Assembly (NCBI GenBank): GCA_016858145.1
Contig: JAEHOE010000136.1
Span: 186,001-250,000, forward strand
Direction of reading: 5' to 3'
DNA: 64,000 nt
Source of the DNA: Edaphochlamys debaryana
Lineage: Eukaryota > Chlorophyta > Chlorophyceae > Chlamydomonadales
Shown here: positions 49,951-61,003 of the stretch, piece after piece
Layout of the letters: the number at the start of each line of letters is the position of its first letter
Numbering within the stretch: position 1 is the stretch's first letter
Made by a program: the position numbers and the translations under genes
Notes under the pieces: generated by a model
The model's input: only the letters and a program-made list of their open reading frames with translations
The model's database searches: none
Told to the model about the DNA's origin: nothing

Positions 49951-52900
49951 CTAGAAGAAGTCCCTTCGCTCCTCGCGGCGCTCCTCGCGCCTCTCCCGGC
50001 CGTCGAAGATGCCGTCATCCCGCCGCTCCTCCCGCCGCACCTCACGCACCTCCCGGCCGGACATCATGTACGGGTCAGCGTACGGATCGACGTACGGGGC
50101 GTCAAACCGCTCCTCGCGCCGCTCCTCCCTCCGCTCCTCCCGCCGCTCCCGGCCCGGCATGAGGTACGGGTCAGCGTATGGGTCCACGTAAGCAACCTCC
50201 ACGCGCTCCTCACGCCGCTCCTCCCTCCGCTCCTCGCGCAGCTCCCGGCCGGGCAGCAGGTACGGGTCCGCGGGCGGGTAGGCGGGCACGGGCACGGCTT
50301 CGTACACGATCACGGTGGGCGGGGGGGCCTCCTCGTGGTGGTGGTGGTGGTGGTGGTGGTGCGGCTCCCCGTACGCGGGCGGAGGGGCACCGCCTGGTCC
50401 ATGGGAAGGGATGGAGGGAGGGGGAGGGGTCAGGCAGTGGGAGACACGAGGTGTTTGGAAGGGGCTAGCAGGGCTGTGACATGCGAGAGAGCGCTGAGCG
50501 GCAGGGTGGGGATGGTTGCAAGTTTGGGGACGGGTCTCACCGTAGGGGGGAGGCGCACCGTAGGCAGGCGGGTAGGCTGGAAGCGGGAGCCGGGTGGTGC
50601 GCACCGGGGAAGGAGGGGTCAGTCAATGCTCAGCGAAGGCCATCGTGCGGTCTCTGTGTGAGCCCGTGCTGGTACCGTCTACAGTGCATAACAACGCACG
50701 TCCCTCTCCAGTCGATCGCGAACCCCCAGACCGCTCCCTCACCCGGCTGTGGCGGGTAGGCCGGGGCCGGAGCCGGGGCGTGGGCAGCCTCTGTGCATGG
50801 AAGAGGGGAGGGGGGCACCCGATCGACCGCTTGACCCGGCCCTGCTAGCTGAGGTTCTACCCCTCTCTCAGGTGGCACGCTGGGGCCCAGAACCAAGAGG
50901 GCTGCACCCCCGGTTGCACACACACGCACCGGCAGCCCCTCCCCCTTCCCCTGCCCCCCGCCTTGAAGCAAGGTTTCCCCAGCTCACACCCCGGGCTCGC
51001 TGGCCGCCGCTTCCATCTCCAAGACGCTCAACACAAAACCCCCAGCTTACGCCCTTTCCCACCTACCTGCTTTGAAGCCCAGGGTCACGTGCACCGTGCC
51101 GTGCTGGTGGCCGCTCTCGGGGGACATGACCGGGGCGTGGTGGGAGCCCTGGCCCTCCAGACGGACCTGCGGAGGGCGGAAGCCGGGGGGCAGATGGGAG
51201 GTAGCGAAAGGGAAAGTTGGGGGCACGGAAGGAGGGGCAGTGTGGCTGGCATTGACGCCCAGGCGGCCGAGTGCCATGGGGAGGGGAGTGGCGCTGTTGT
51301 AAAGTTGCAGGCTGTGACTTTGACGGGCAATGCTAAATGCAACCCATGGCGGCACGGCGGGGGAAGGTGCCAGCTGGTCTGCACCCGGGGGCGAAGGCCG
51401 TGGCCGGCAGCAGACAGACCCTAAGGATTGGCTCGTGCGAAGCTGTGCTAACCCACGCCGGCCCTGAGTAGGACGGCACGCGTTGGTAGGTGTGCCGCAC
51501 GTGCCGGAACAGCAGCCGCACACTCTCACCTGAGCGAGGCTGAGTTTGGCCACACCAATGCACGTGTCGCGCCGTACGTTCTGCAAGGGAGAGCAAGTTG
51601 GGAACGACCACATCACTCAGCCTACCTCCGCCCAGCTGATATACAACACTCTGCCCACACCCTCGACAGGGGTGGTAGCTGGCAAGGACCAAGAGTTCGT
51701 GGCTCCCCTCATTGCCACCCCGCCTCTGCCGCCGCCAAGCCCCTCATGGACACCCCGCCTCTACCACCGCCACGCCCCTCACTGCCACCCCGCCTCTACC
51801 GCCGCTACGACCCTCATTGACACCCCGCCTCTGCCGTCGTCATGTCCCTCAACAACACCTTGCTTACGTCATCCTTGATGATGATCTCGACGACGTGCTC
51901 GTGGTGGATGCGGTGTACGAACGTCTCATCCCACACCTGTACGGCAGTCAGGGGGCGAGGTGACAACCCCTTCCCGCCTGGCCACTGCCCCTGCGACAGA
52001 GCCTCCGAGGCCTGGCCCAGCCAGTCCGTATGCATGCATGCAATGCCCGTGCATGCAGTGCACGCGCATGCATGGCAGTCCCCGTGCATGCATGCAAGTG
52101 GGGCGGCCCAGGTGCTGCCACTTGCAGGGTTGCGCCCGCCGTTGTGGTGCGTCCGCGTCCGGAACTCGTGCTCCCCAATCTTCACGATGGCGTAGGGATC
52201 CTGCACAGGGAAAGATCGCGAGGGTGGGAAAAGATCGCTGGTCAAGCAGTAGGGGTGGGATGGGGGTGGGAATGGTTGGGGTGGGGAGGGCTGGCGTGGA
52301 ACGGGCGGGGCGGGGTCAGGGTCCGGGGCGGGGCAGGGGTTGGGCAACGGGCGGGTTGGTGGGGGGCAGCCTGCGCGTGCCATGCGACCACGCCAGGCTC
52401 CAGCCTATTGACTGTAGCATAGCGCTTTGCCCCAGCACCGCTCGTCCAGCATGCAGACGCTCGGCAGCAAGCGCCCCGCACCGGCCGAGGAGCCCCACAC
52501 CCTGCTGCCCCGCACCCTGCACCCTCGCTCTGCGGCCCTCCCAGCGGCGCGCGGCGGGCCCCCTGCCGCACGCCCGGACTCAGGCAGCTGTGCGCGACGC
52601 ATCCAGGCACAGCGCAGCAAACGGGAGCCGCCCGGTGCGTGCGGTGTCGTGACCGTTCGCGGGTAAGTGCCGTGGGTAAGTGCCGTCGGGGGCAGCGCAG
52701 ATATTGTTTCGCCCCCGCAAGCCGTGTGCCCCGACGGCAGCCGAGACACATGTCCGTGATGCTGGATGCCTCATTGCCCTACGAAGTCCAAGAAGCTAAG
52801 CTGAGAGCTCGGCTCACCTGCTTGCCGAAGCTGCAGGCGGAAGCGATGAAAGGGCCCGGCGGGTGAGAGGCGGTGGCACGCGGGGGGCAAACAGAGCACT

Positions 52901-53113
52901 CAGCGCGGCCACCACTCAGCAGACAAGCCGACAAGAGCAAAACACCACTTACACCTCGACCTCGCGAAGATCCTGTGGAGACAGCACAGAGAGTGAGGCC
53001 ACGTTCCGAAAAGGAGCTAACCAGCATGCGCCAGGTCGGTCCCTGCCACAACCCATACAGCGTCTTGCCTTCGCATCCTTGACAGTCACGACTAGCTGCC
53101 CTGGTGTGTCCAT
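49951..53113 (-). CDS. C2-domain protein with Pro/Tyr linker, His tract and Arg/Glu repeats (paralog 1)
   Basis: Exons in phase are: 53113 (MDTPGQLVVTVKDAK, GC donor gcaaga); 52972-52953 (DLREVEV); microexon 52830-52818 (FGKQ); 52200-52126 (DPYAIVKIGEHEFRTRTHHN...NP, GC donor gcaagt); 51936-51868 (VWDETFVHRIHHEHVVEIII); near 51582-51532 (NVRRDTCIGVAKLSLAQ); near 51165-51067 (VRLEGQGSHHAPVMSPESGH...GFKA); then Pro/Tyr-rich exons near 50790, 50580 and 50396. The last exon has nine consecutive His. Three repeats of the type DPY..PGREREERREERREER then run to the TAG at 49951. Loop aspartates expected for Ca2+ (KDAK, QDPYA, VWDET, KDD) are present, so Ca2+-dependent membrane binding is plausible (inference). 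It is a tandem paralog of the gene at 46519. Confidence 0.78.
52818..52830 (-). other. 13-nt microexon of C2 paralog 1
   Basis: Flanked by a CTGCAG acceptor and a GTGAGC donor, this microexon restores phase between DLREVEV and DPYAIVK and adds FGKQ. Confidence 0.7.
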
Positions 53114-54244
53114 GATGTTTGGGAGTCGTCCGTCGCTAGCGAGCTGCTCCTGCTTTTCTTATCAACGGCAGCACCGAGGTGCAAACGCAGGTGACTATGC
53201 TTCGCCCAGAGTTGATTACGCACATAAGGTATCGCCCGCGGGCAGTTTCCCCCGATCCCGACCCCGGCACAAAACTACGTCCAGTTGGCGCTGCGGCTCC
53301 GGCCCGCAAGAGCCCCGAACCATCGGCACAAAGCTCGATGATGTCTACGCGCTGGAGTCCGGGTAATAGCGGTGCCGTAGGTTGGGCCGCTAGCAACGGT
53401 TACTTTCGCGTCAGTCCGCCGTGTGGACTACGGGCCGCGGCAGGCGGAGTCTGTGGCGGCGGGGTACTGCTAGGCGCCACTCTGTTTAGCCCTGTTGTCA
53501 GCCGGGCGACTGAGCGCCGCGATCGACTTGGTCGGTCGGTCGGGGAATCCATGTCCCGAGGTGCCTCAGGACCTCCTAGGGACTGCGGCAGGGACGGCTC
53601 CTATGGTGTTAGGCCATGTCCCCACAGGTTGGTGCACATGCACCCTCTGTGCTGCTGTCTGCTTGGTATCCAGCTGAAGGCTTGTCAACTGAAGACTTGC
53701 CCGCTCCACCCGCCAAGTCGCGCCAAGCAGCCCGCACCGAGCCCCCCTCTGTGTACGGTAGTCCCTTTCACGCGCGCACATGCCGATGACACGAAATCCC
53801 CCACACCGTTGGGGGCGCATCCACCTGTCGCCCTGTCCTGCCTCCGCCCTCCCAAAGCTCCTTACTCCCCTACGTGCCATCAATCGGCCCAGCCCCCGGG
53901 GCTGGGGGGCCCCTTGCCGCTTGCCCGGTGTGCCCGGTGCACACCGAAATGCCACCCATCCGCATCGGCAGCAGCCTCTGCCCAAACATCAACCTGTGGT
54001 CTCTCGCAGTCTCACACCACCACCTGCCCGACCAGCGGTCTGTCAACGCCCGGCGCCTCCCTTCACTGCACTGCTCTCCAACGGGCGCTCATCCCTGCCG
54101 CTCTCTGAGCCTCCTACACACACACTCCCACTACTCGCTCTGGGCTTGCGGAGCTTCGCCAGTGGCGCAGTTGGCACCTCACACCTTCGGAGTCTCGCAG
54201 GGCTTTCCGCTTCCTTACGGTTTCCTCGTTTCCTAACACTCCCA
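53114..54244. other. Intergenic, about 1.1 kb; no gene seen
   Basis: This separates the start of C2 paralog 1 from the stop of the coiled-coil gene, both on minus. It is mixed-composition sequence with open frames on both strands but no splice-consistent or motif-bearing coding exon. Confidence 0.4.
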
Positions 54245-56361
54245 CTACGCCGCCCGCCGCCTCGCCCGCCGCCGCGCCGCCGCCGCCGCGCTGTCCGCCT
54301 TGTTCCGCGCCAGCACCACCACCTTGACCGTCACGTCCCAGTCGCTGCAGCTCTCCGGCATGGTCAGCTGCCGCCTCACCATGGCCACGCCGCCCCGCTC
54401 CGAGATCAGCCGCTCGGCCGCCGCCTTCTGCCCCTGCGGAGGACGGGGTGGCGCCGTGGAGGCAGCGTTGCATAACGCCTACCGGTACGTGTGTGGCAAG
54501 GAAGCACCTGCCTTCCTCCCTGGCAAGGATGGGAAGCACCGGCCAAGCTCGGATAGCTACCGCCCAGCCAGCAGGCGCCCGCCGCCGCCCCTGCCCCCTA
54601 CCCTATCTACGTACCTCGTAGCTCAGCGCCCTAAAATTGCTGCCGGCTTCCGTGTCGCCCTCCACGATGCCGAACGCGGCGCCGAGGGCGATGTAGAAGG
54701 CGTGATCGGCGCGGCCGTGTGGGATGTGGGAGGTGGTGGGGAAGCTTGGCCGCGGCGGCGAAAGGGGCTCCAGCCAGAAGCAGAAGTCGTCGTCGTCCAT
54801 GAGAGGTGGAGATACATGCGCGGCAGGCAGCATTGGCCCACCGTCGTAGCCAGAGCCGCCGAGGTTGCGTGCGACCGGCGGCTTCGGGGCGGATGGCCCG
54901 GCCTCTCCAGCAGCTGCGGTGCCGCCGCTCATGTCGTCGCCGTCACCGCTGCCCGCCGTGCCTTGTCCCGGTCCGTCCTCCGCATCAGCGCCGCCGTCCT
55001 GCTCTCTAACCCCCGCCGCCTGCTGGACTGGGGCCGCCACACCGGCGTCTCCCTCCACCCCTTGCGCCTCTACAGCGGCCGCCTCCCCCTCGCCCCCCTC
55101 GCCCTCCCCCTCCTCGCCCCCCTCCGCCTCCTCCTCCCCCTCCCCCTCCTGCTCACCAGCCTCGCCTGCCTCCTCCAGCTGCTCGGCTTCCTCCCCAACC
55201 TCCTCGCCCTCGCCCCCGTCCTCCATCTCCTCCTCCTCCCCCTCTTCCTCTTCCTCTCCCCGCTCTTCCTCTTCCTCTCCCCCCTCTTCCTCTTCCTCTC
55301 CCCCCTCTTCCTCTCCCTCCTCTCCCTCCTCCTCCTCCTCCATCGCCTCCTCCGCCGCCGCCTCCCCCGCCGCCTCCCCCGCCGCCTCCCCCTGCGCCGC
55401 GGCCGACGGCCCTTGCGACACCCGGGGGCGCTTGGCGGCGGGCTCCCCGGTGCTGGGCGGCTCGCCCTCGTCAGCCGGGACGGTCGCACCCAAGGCGCCG
55501 CCGTGCGCCATAGCCGTGGGCGGCGGGGTCGGAGCTGCTGCGGCCTGGGGGGGGATGGCGGATGGGAGCCTGCAGGTCACGAGCAGGTGGAGTCCCCGAA
55601 CGGTAGCGTGGCGGGACTTGTCCTGCGCCTGTGCCTGCGCCCCGGCACCGCTCGGCCCCCTCCCCCCAGCCCCCCCGCACCTCCTGCGGCTGACCCCCGC
55701 CTCCGCCCTGGGGGCCGCTGACGCGGGCGCGGTTGTTGGGCGGTCCGGGGGCTGACGTACCGGCGGCACTCACCCCAGGGGGCGCGGGCGCGGGCACGGT
55801 GGGCGCCGGCGCGGGCGCACCCGCGGCCCCAAGCAGACGGAGCAGGCCGTGCGCTGCCTCCCTCGCCTCAGGGGCCGCCTCGCTGGACCCCCCCTGCACC
55901 GGACGACCCCCAGACCGCCCCTCCGCGGCCGCCTGCAGCCGCGGCTTGGGGGCTTCGGCGGCGGCCCGGCGCCGCTCAGCCGCCGCCGCTCTCGCCTCCG
56001 CCTCCTCCGCCCTCTTGATCGTGGCAAGCAGGGCCATCCCCGCCGCATGCGCCCTCTGAGCCAGGTCTGTCACGCTCCTCACGGCCTCCTGGCGGCCCCA
56101 CTCCGCTGCCTTGCCCCGCTCCGCCGCCTCCGCCAGCTGCCTCCTCAGCAGCCGCACCTCCGCCTCCAGCGCCTCCACCCGCTGCTGAGCCTCCAGCCTC
56201 GCCTCCTCGGCAGCCCAGCGGGCCTTCTGGGCGCCTATGGCCTCCCGCTGGGCGGCCAGACGGGCAGCCCGCTCCGTGCGCAGCTGTGCGCCAGGGCTCC
56301 GGTCGCCACCGTCTCCATCCACCTCGGCTAGGGCCGCCGGGGGCAGGGGACTGCTGGCCAT
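54245..56361 (-). CDS. Unknown coiled-coil / acidic protein, three exons
   Basis: Exon 1 (56361-55774) starts at an ATG (MASSPLPPAALAEVDGDG). It encodes a long Ala/Glu/Arg coiled coil (about residues 35-140; RLEAQQRVEALEAEVRLLRR), then an Ala/Pro-rich stretch. Exon 2 (55544-54615) opens AAAAPTPPPTAMAHGG. It has a basic AAKRPRV patch that could be a nuclear signal and a very acidic Glu/Gly tract of about 100 residues. It then becomes ordered-looking sequence with DDDDFCFWLEPLSPP and HAFYIALGAAFGIVEGDTEA. Exon 3 (54433-54245) completes it with GQKAAAERLISERGGVAMVR and DWDVTVKVVVLARNKAD, a basic tail and TAG. All junctions are phase 0. The predicted length is about 568 residues. I do not recognise the C-terminal domain; acidic plus basic composition suggests a nuclear protein (inference). 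Confidence 0.72.
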
Positions 56362-58620
56362 GGCTTGATGTCTACGGTACGTATCCGCTTGTTGTTGCGG
56401 CGTTATGTGCCTCCTCAGGGCCGTCAGGGTCACTGGAGTGGGCAGTCAAGGAGGTGAGTCAATGACAACATTGGCTGGATGGGATGTAGAGAGAGAGACT
56501 TCACGCAGGCTGATGGGCACTCGGCAGGGGTGGCTGGGGGCGTCCAGGTCCGGAATGGCCGGCTTAGGAAGGGCGCACAGCCATGCACGTAAGGGCGGGT
56601 GGACTGCTGATAGCAGCTGAGCATCATACAACAGCTATGTCAAGTCTGCTACCCGGAATCCCCGGGCTACCCGCTTAAGGGGAGCTAGCACGCGGGTTTG
56701 CGGCGAGCTGCCCTGTCCTTGCCCGGTTACCGGGGTCCTTGCCCGGTTACCGGGGTCCTTGCCCGGTTACCGGGGTCCTTGCCCGGTTACCGGGGGCCTT
56801 ACCCGGGTTTCCGAGGGGCTACCCAGGTTACCGCGGCTGACAAGCAGGGATGCTAAGCTGAAGACTGCTGCAGCTGGGCAGCACGTCAGGCCTTCGTCGC
56901 AACAAGGGCTCATTACAGGGGCGCTACTTGACTCGTAACAAGGGCTGCTTGGCAACCCGCAAGTGGGGTGTAAAGGGGCGTCGTTCGTGAGTCTAGACGA
57001 ACTTCGGCGATCCCCGCTCGCCGACAACTGGTCGCTTTGCGCGTTACATGGGCCTATTCGGGTCTAAAGTGGGCCCCTGGCCGTCGGTGCCCTCTCCCTG
57101 TGCATACGCGAGCCCAGGCTGCATTTCAACGATCTTCAACGCCTAATGGAATCCTGTCATGCGTTATGAGCTATAAGCGGGATCGGATCTCCGCGAGCTC
57201 CGCCGCCTGTGCAAAATCGGTGAATGGACGCGCGTGAACGTCCACAACCAGCCCTAGCCACACCTGCGTTGGTGGCGGATGCCTTGCGCTTCGTACTATA
57301 GACTCCAAGCCAGGTGCGCGTGTATCCTCGTGGGCCGCCCAGCTTGGACAAGCTGATGATCACCAGCGGGGCGCCAATTCCCGCCTGCGGCCTTCCACTA
57401 CTGGGTGACTTCTATGCGCGTGAGATACCAAGTTGAGCAGTAAACATGTGAAGGCTTTGCTCAGGACAGGGTGACTTGCACAGACTTGCAGATGCGCGCA
57501 TCCACGCTCTTCCCCCCGCCGGGGGGCCAGGCGGTGTGTCGTGTTGTGCCTCTCTCTTCCTTGCCTCCAAGGGCGGTCCCTTCGAACCATGTCAGCAACT
57601 GCTGATGCCTCTTGCCCCAATTCCCCCAAAGTGATGAGGCGTCGCAAGCTAGGGGCTTGGCTCGTGGGATGGAGGGCGCCCGTCGAGGTTCAAGGTACGT
57701 ACCAAGGGGAAGCCCAGCATCCGGCAAGCCCCGCCCGACCGGAAGCAGCCCCCGATTGCCGCATGCAGAGAAGTGTGTGCACCCCCGCTACCTGACGGCA
57801 TTCCCAATTTATCCTACCTCACGCATTCCCAGTCCTTCCCAGTCTGTCCCTCCATCCCTAATAGGCGGACTGGGCTTCCTGCAGAGCACCATCCCAAAGC
57901 CCGCTCATCTCGACCAGGCAGGGCCATGGCCGCGGCGCGCGTGTCACCCCCACCACTCTGTGAAACATCTGTCCCTACTCCGTCCTCTACCCTTGCTTCC
58001 TGCCATGGACCCACGCCCGCTTGCTTCTTGCCATTCGCCTATACCCCACGCCCGCGGCCCCAAACCAGCTACTACCGGTACACATCTCTCTCATCTGGCT
58101 TAGGTCCAGCCCGGCTAACACAGCGGGCCCGCCGTTTTGCGCCAGTCAGTTCAGCTCATACGGCGCGCCCACTTCCTTTGCATTGCTCACATTCACGTGC
58201 CTTATTGCGCTGGACGCTCGGCCCACGCTACTCCGTCTGTAGCTCGCCCGAAAAGCCGGGCACGCCGGTTTCTGAGATCTCAACCTACGGTTCCGCTACA
58301 CTACGCCTGGCCTATGCTAGCTACGCTCGAGCCCCGCCCTTCCTTTGCCATATTTGCAAACCACTGATCTAGCATGCTGCTAGCTACTGACATCTCCGCA
58401 TCCCCATGGCCGTTCGTGCGCTCCCCACAACGGCGGATGCCGTCCACCGCCCTCCACCCCTGCACGCCCAGCCCCTGCTCCCGGACGCCCAGCAGCCGAA
58501 GCCCGACGGCGCCGCCGGCCCAGGCGCCGCCGTTGAGGACGCAGCGGCACAGGCTTCTAGCGGCATCACCGCCCCGACCGTCGCCGCTTCAGCGCCAGGC
58601 GAGGCCCGCCTTCCTTGAAA
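56362..58620. other. About 2.2 kb without a supported gene
   Basis: This holds the 5' flank of the coiled-coil gene, a 20-bp minisatellite (56715-56815) and the 3' flank of the BTB gene. Long open frames exist on plus (for example 57773-58372) but lack an ATG start, codon bias and motifs. Confidence 0.4.
56715..56815. repeat. 20-bp minisatellite, four exact units plus degenerate units
   Basis: The unit gtccttgcccggttaccggg is repeated exactly four times and then decays into ggccttacccgggtttccga and similar. Each unit contains the near-palindrome cccggttaccggg. Confidence 0.9.
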
Positions 58621-61003
58621 TCACGTGGACATGGTTGCACGCAGCAGCCCCGCACTGTCGTCCCCGTTCTCCGCCTCCATCAGCGCCATCATCAACTCCG
58701 CCGCCAGCTCGGGACGACGGCCCACGAGCGCCAGTACGTCAGCCTTGGCCTCCCGTACGACAAGGCTCCGCTGCGACAGTACGAACCGCCGCAGCCGCGT
58801 CGCGAGCTCGGACATGTGGTGCGCATCTGCCCAGACGAGGTCTTGTACGGCAGTGGCGGGCGTGGCGGCGGCCGCCAACCGCTCGGCCAGCGCCGCCACG
58901 GCGCCGTGCACGTCGAGCCGCGACGCGAGCACGGCCGTCGGGCGGAGGAGCTCCGCCGGCACGGCGGCCACGAGGTGTACGGCGGCGTCGTACGGCGAGG
59001 GGTACATGTCCATCGCGATGCCGTACATGTGCCGTAGCAGCACGGCGAAGGCGTCGGGGTCGGCGTCGGTCAGGGACATCTCGAGCGCTGCCGCGTCAGC
59101 CGGCGCCGCCGCCAGGTGCGTGGCGAAGAAACCCGAACCCGCCGCCAACACCGATCGGTGCGCGACGGTCGCCTGACCGCCCGCCAGCAGCACCGTTACG
59201 AACCCGCCGCCGCCAGCCGCCGACGGCGCCGCCAGCAGGCCCAGCAGGCGCGACGGGTCCACCGGCTGCACCTCGGCCGCCTCCGCCGCCGCGGCGACGA
59301 CCGGCGCTGTACTCGCCGCCGCCGCCGCCGCCGTCGGGGCGGGGGTGGCCGGCGCGTGGCTCCCAACCGTCGGCCCAACCCACGACGTCGCCCCCAGCCG
59401 CGGCATGCTGAAGCACCGGTCCGACTGCACGGGCGTATCAGGGACACACCTGAACCCGCCAAACTCAAACCCGGCCCCCGACCCGGGCCCCGGCCCACGC
59501 CCCGCCGCCGCTAGCGCCCCCGACGGCCCTGCCGCTGCCGCCGCCGGGCCGCTGGCGAGCTCGGGCCCCGCGAAGAGCGCCAGGTCCTGGCTCCAACATG
59601 ACACCGCCGCCAGCTCCCCGTGCGGCAGCAGCACCAGCTGCTGGGCACCGTTCTGGTGGAGGCAGTCTGCGTGGGGAAGGGGTGGGGTGGGATGGGGTGG
59701 GGGGGATGAGCGGGAGGGGCTGACAGGCTTGTTAGAGGGGTCTGCACGGGTTCGCCTGTCAGTGCGGCGGTCCCCAAACGGGGTGTGTACCCCACGAGCC
59801 CACCCCCACGCCCAATCACCTCTCCCGGTGCCTGCCTACTCCCAGGGCTCGAGTCCCCGCCCAGCAGCCCCCCTGCTCCGGCCCCGCCGGCTCCCCATCC
59901 CACCGCCTCACCCGCTGCCTGCCCCAACCCCTCTCATTGCCTAGCCCGCTGCCTGCCCACCCCATCCCACCGCCTCACCCGACGCCAGCGTGTTGACCCC
60001 GTACCCCAGCAGGCAGCGCAGGTCGGGGCCGTCAGCGATCAGCAGGCGGCCGCTGCCGGGCAGCGCCAGGAGCGCCGTGATGTTGTGGAAGCGCGCGATG
60101 GCGCCGGGGCCGTTGGCGTCGCCCTCCTCCGCCCAGTCCCCCGCCACCAGCTCCACGGCTTCCTCCGCCTCCCCGCCTGCTCGAGATCCAGATCCAGATC
60201 CGGATGCGGTCAACGCCGACGGCCGCAGCCGGCACACCGCGGTCTTGGTCGCGGCGTACAGCGCGCCCGTCGTACTGTCGTACGCCACGCTCCACCACGT
60301 GCCCTTGGGCGGCTCTACGGCGGCCAGGGTGGCCACGTGGCCGCTGCGCGTGTCGAGGCGGCGCAGCTTGCCGCCCCAGTCCACGCAAAACACGGACCCC
60401 CGAGCGTCGGTTGTGGTGGACACTATGCGAGAGAAGCGGGCCACTGCCCCGACTCCGTCTGCGATGCCCGTGCTGGTCGCCACGCTGCCGGCGAGCAGGG
60501 ACACCTGTCGGGGGTTGGTGGGTGGGCGGGTGGAATGAACGGGTGGGTGGGTGGGGAACAGGGGTGCCAGGGTGGGTGGGTGGGTGGGTGGGTGTTGGCG
60601 CCTGTCGTCCACTTGTGCCTCCGGTCCCCCTCCTGAGCCAAACGTCGGGCGCCCGCTAGGCCAGATGTCAAACCCGCCATCGCCCACACATGCAACCTTC
60701 GATAAGGGAACTTGCCTCGCGGTTGGCGTTCAGTCGCAGCACCGCCGTCCACGGGCGCGGTACGACCAGCACAGCGTCCGTACAAGGGTCGTACACGGGG
60801 CGGAAGGCGGACCCCAGCGCCTTGCCCTGCGTGGGCAGCTGTGGGCCCAGTCCGGACGAGTCCGGTCCGGCGCAGTCCAGCTCGCACATGCCCCCATCCC
60901 TAAGGAAAGCCAGCGTGCAAGCCGGGCCACCGCCCAGGCCCGGGCGGACCGCCAAGCCGTTAATGGGATCCCGCAGCTGCACGGATCGACATGACAAGGA
61001 CAT
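58621..61003 (-). CDS. NHL-like repeat and BTB/POZ domain protein
   Basis: Three exons fit in phase: 61003-60716 (MSLSCRSVQLRDPINGLAVR... to LRLNANRE, GC donor gcaagt); 60504-59979 (VSLLAGS...); and 59666-58621. The predicted length is about 619 residues. Exon 2 has NHL-type segments: DGVGAVARFSRIVSTTTDAR with VFCVDWGGKLRRLD, and NGPGAIARFHNITALLALPG with LLIADGPDLRCLL. Exon 3 has an Ala/Pro-rich linker, then a BTB domain (VTVLLAGGQATVAHRSVLAA, FFATHLA, DPDAFAVLLRHMYG) and a BACK-like helical end (LVWADAHHMSELATRLRRFV). BTB proteins act as CUL3 adaptors; here that is inference from the fold. The NHL-BTB combination is common in volvocine algae. A possible 5' exon near 61500-61590 was not supported. 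Confidence 0.78.

Noticed and set aside
57773..58372. 199-codon plus frame in the intergenic region before the BTB gene
   Set aside because: It has no ATG start (GTG), no motif, and codon use unlike the neighbouring genes.
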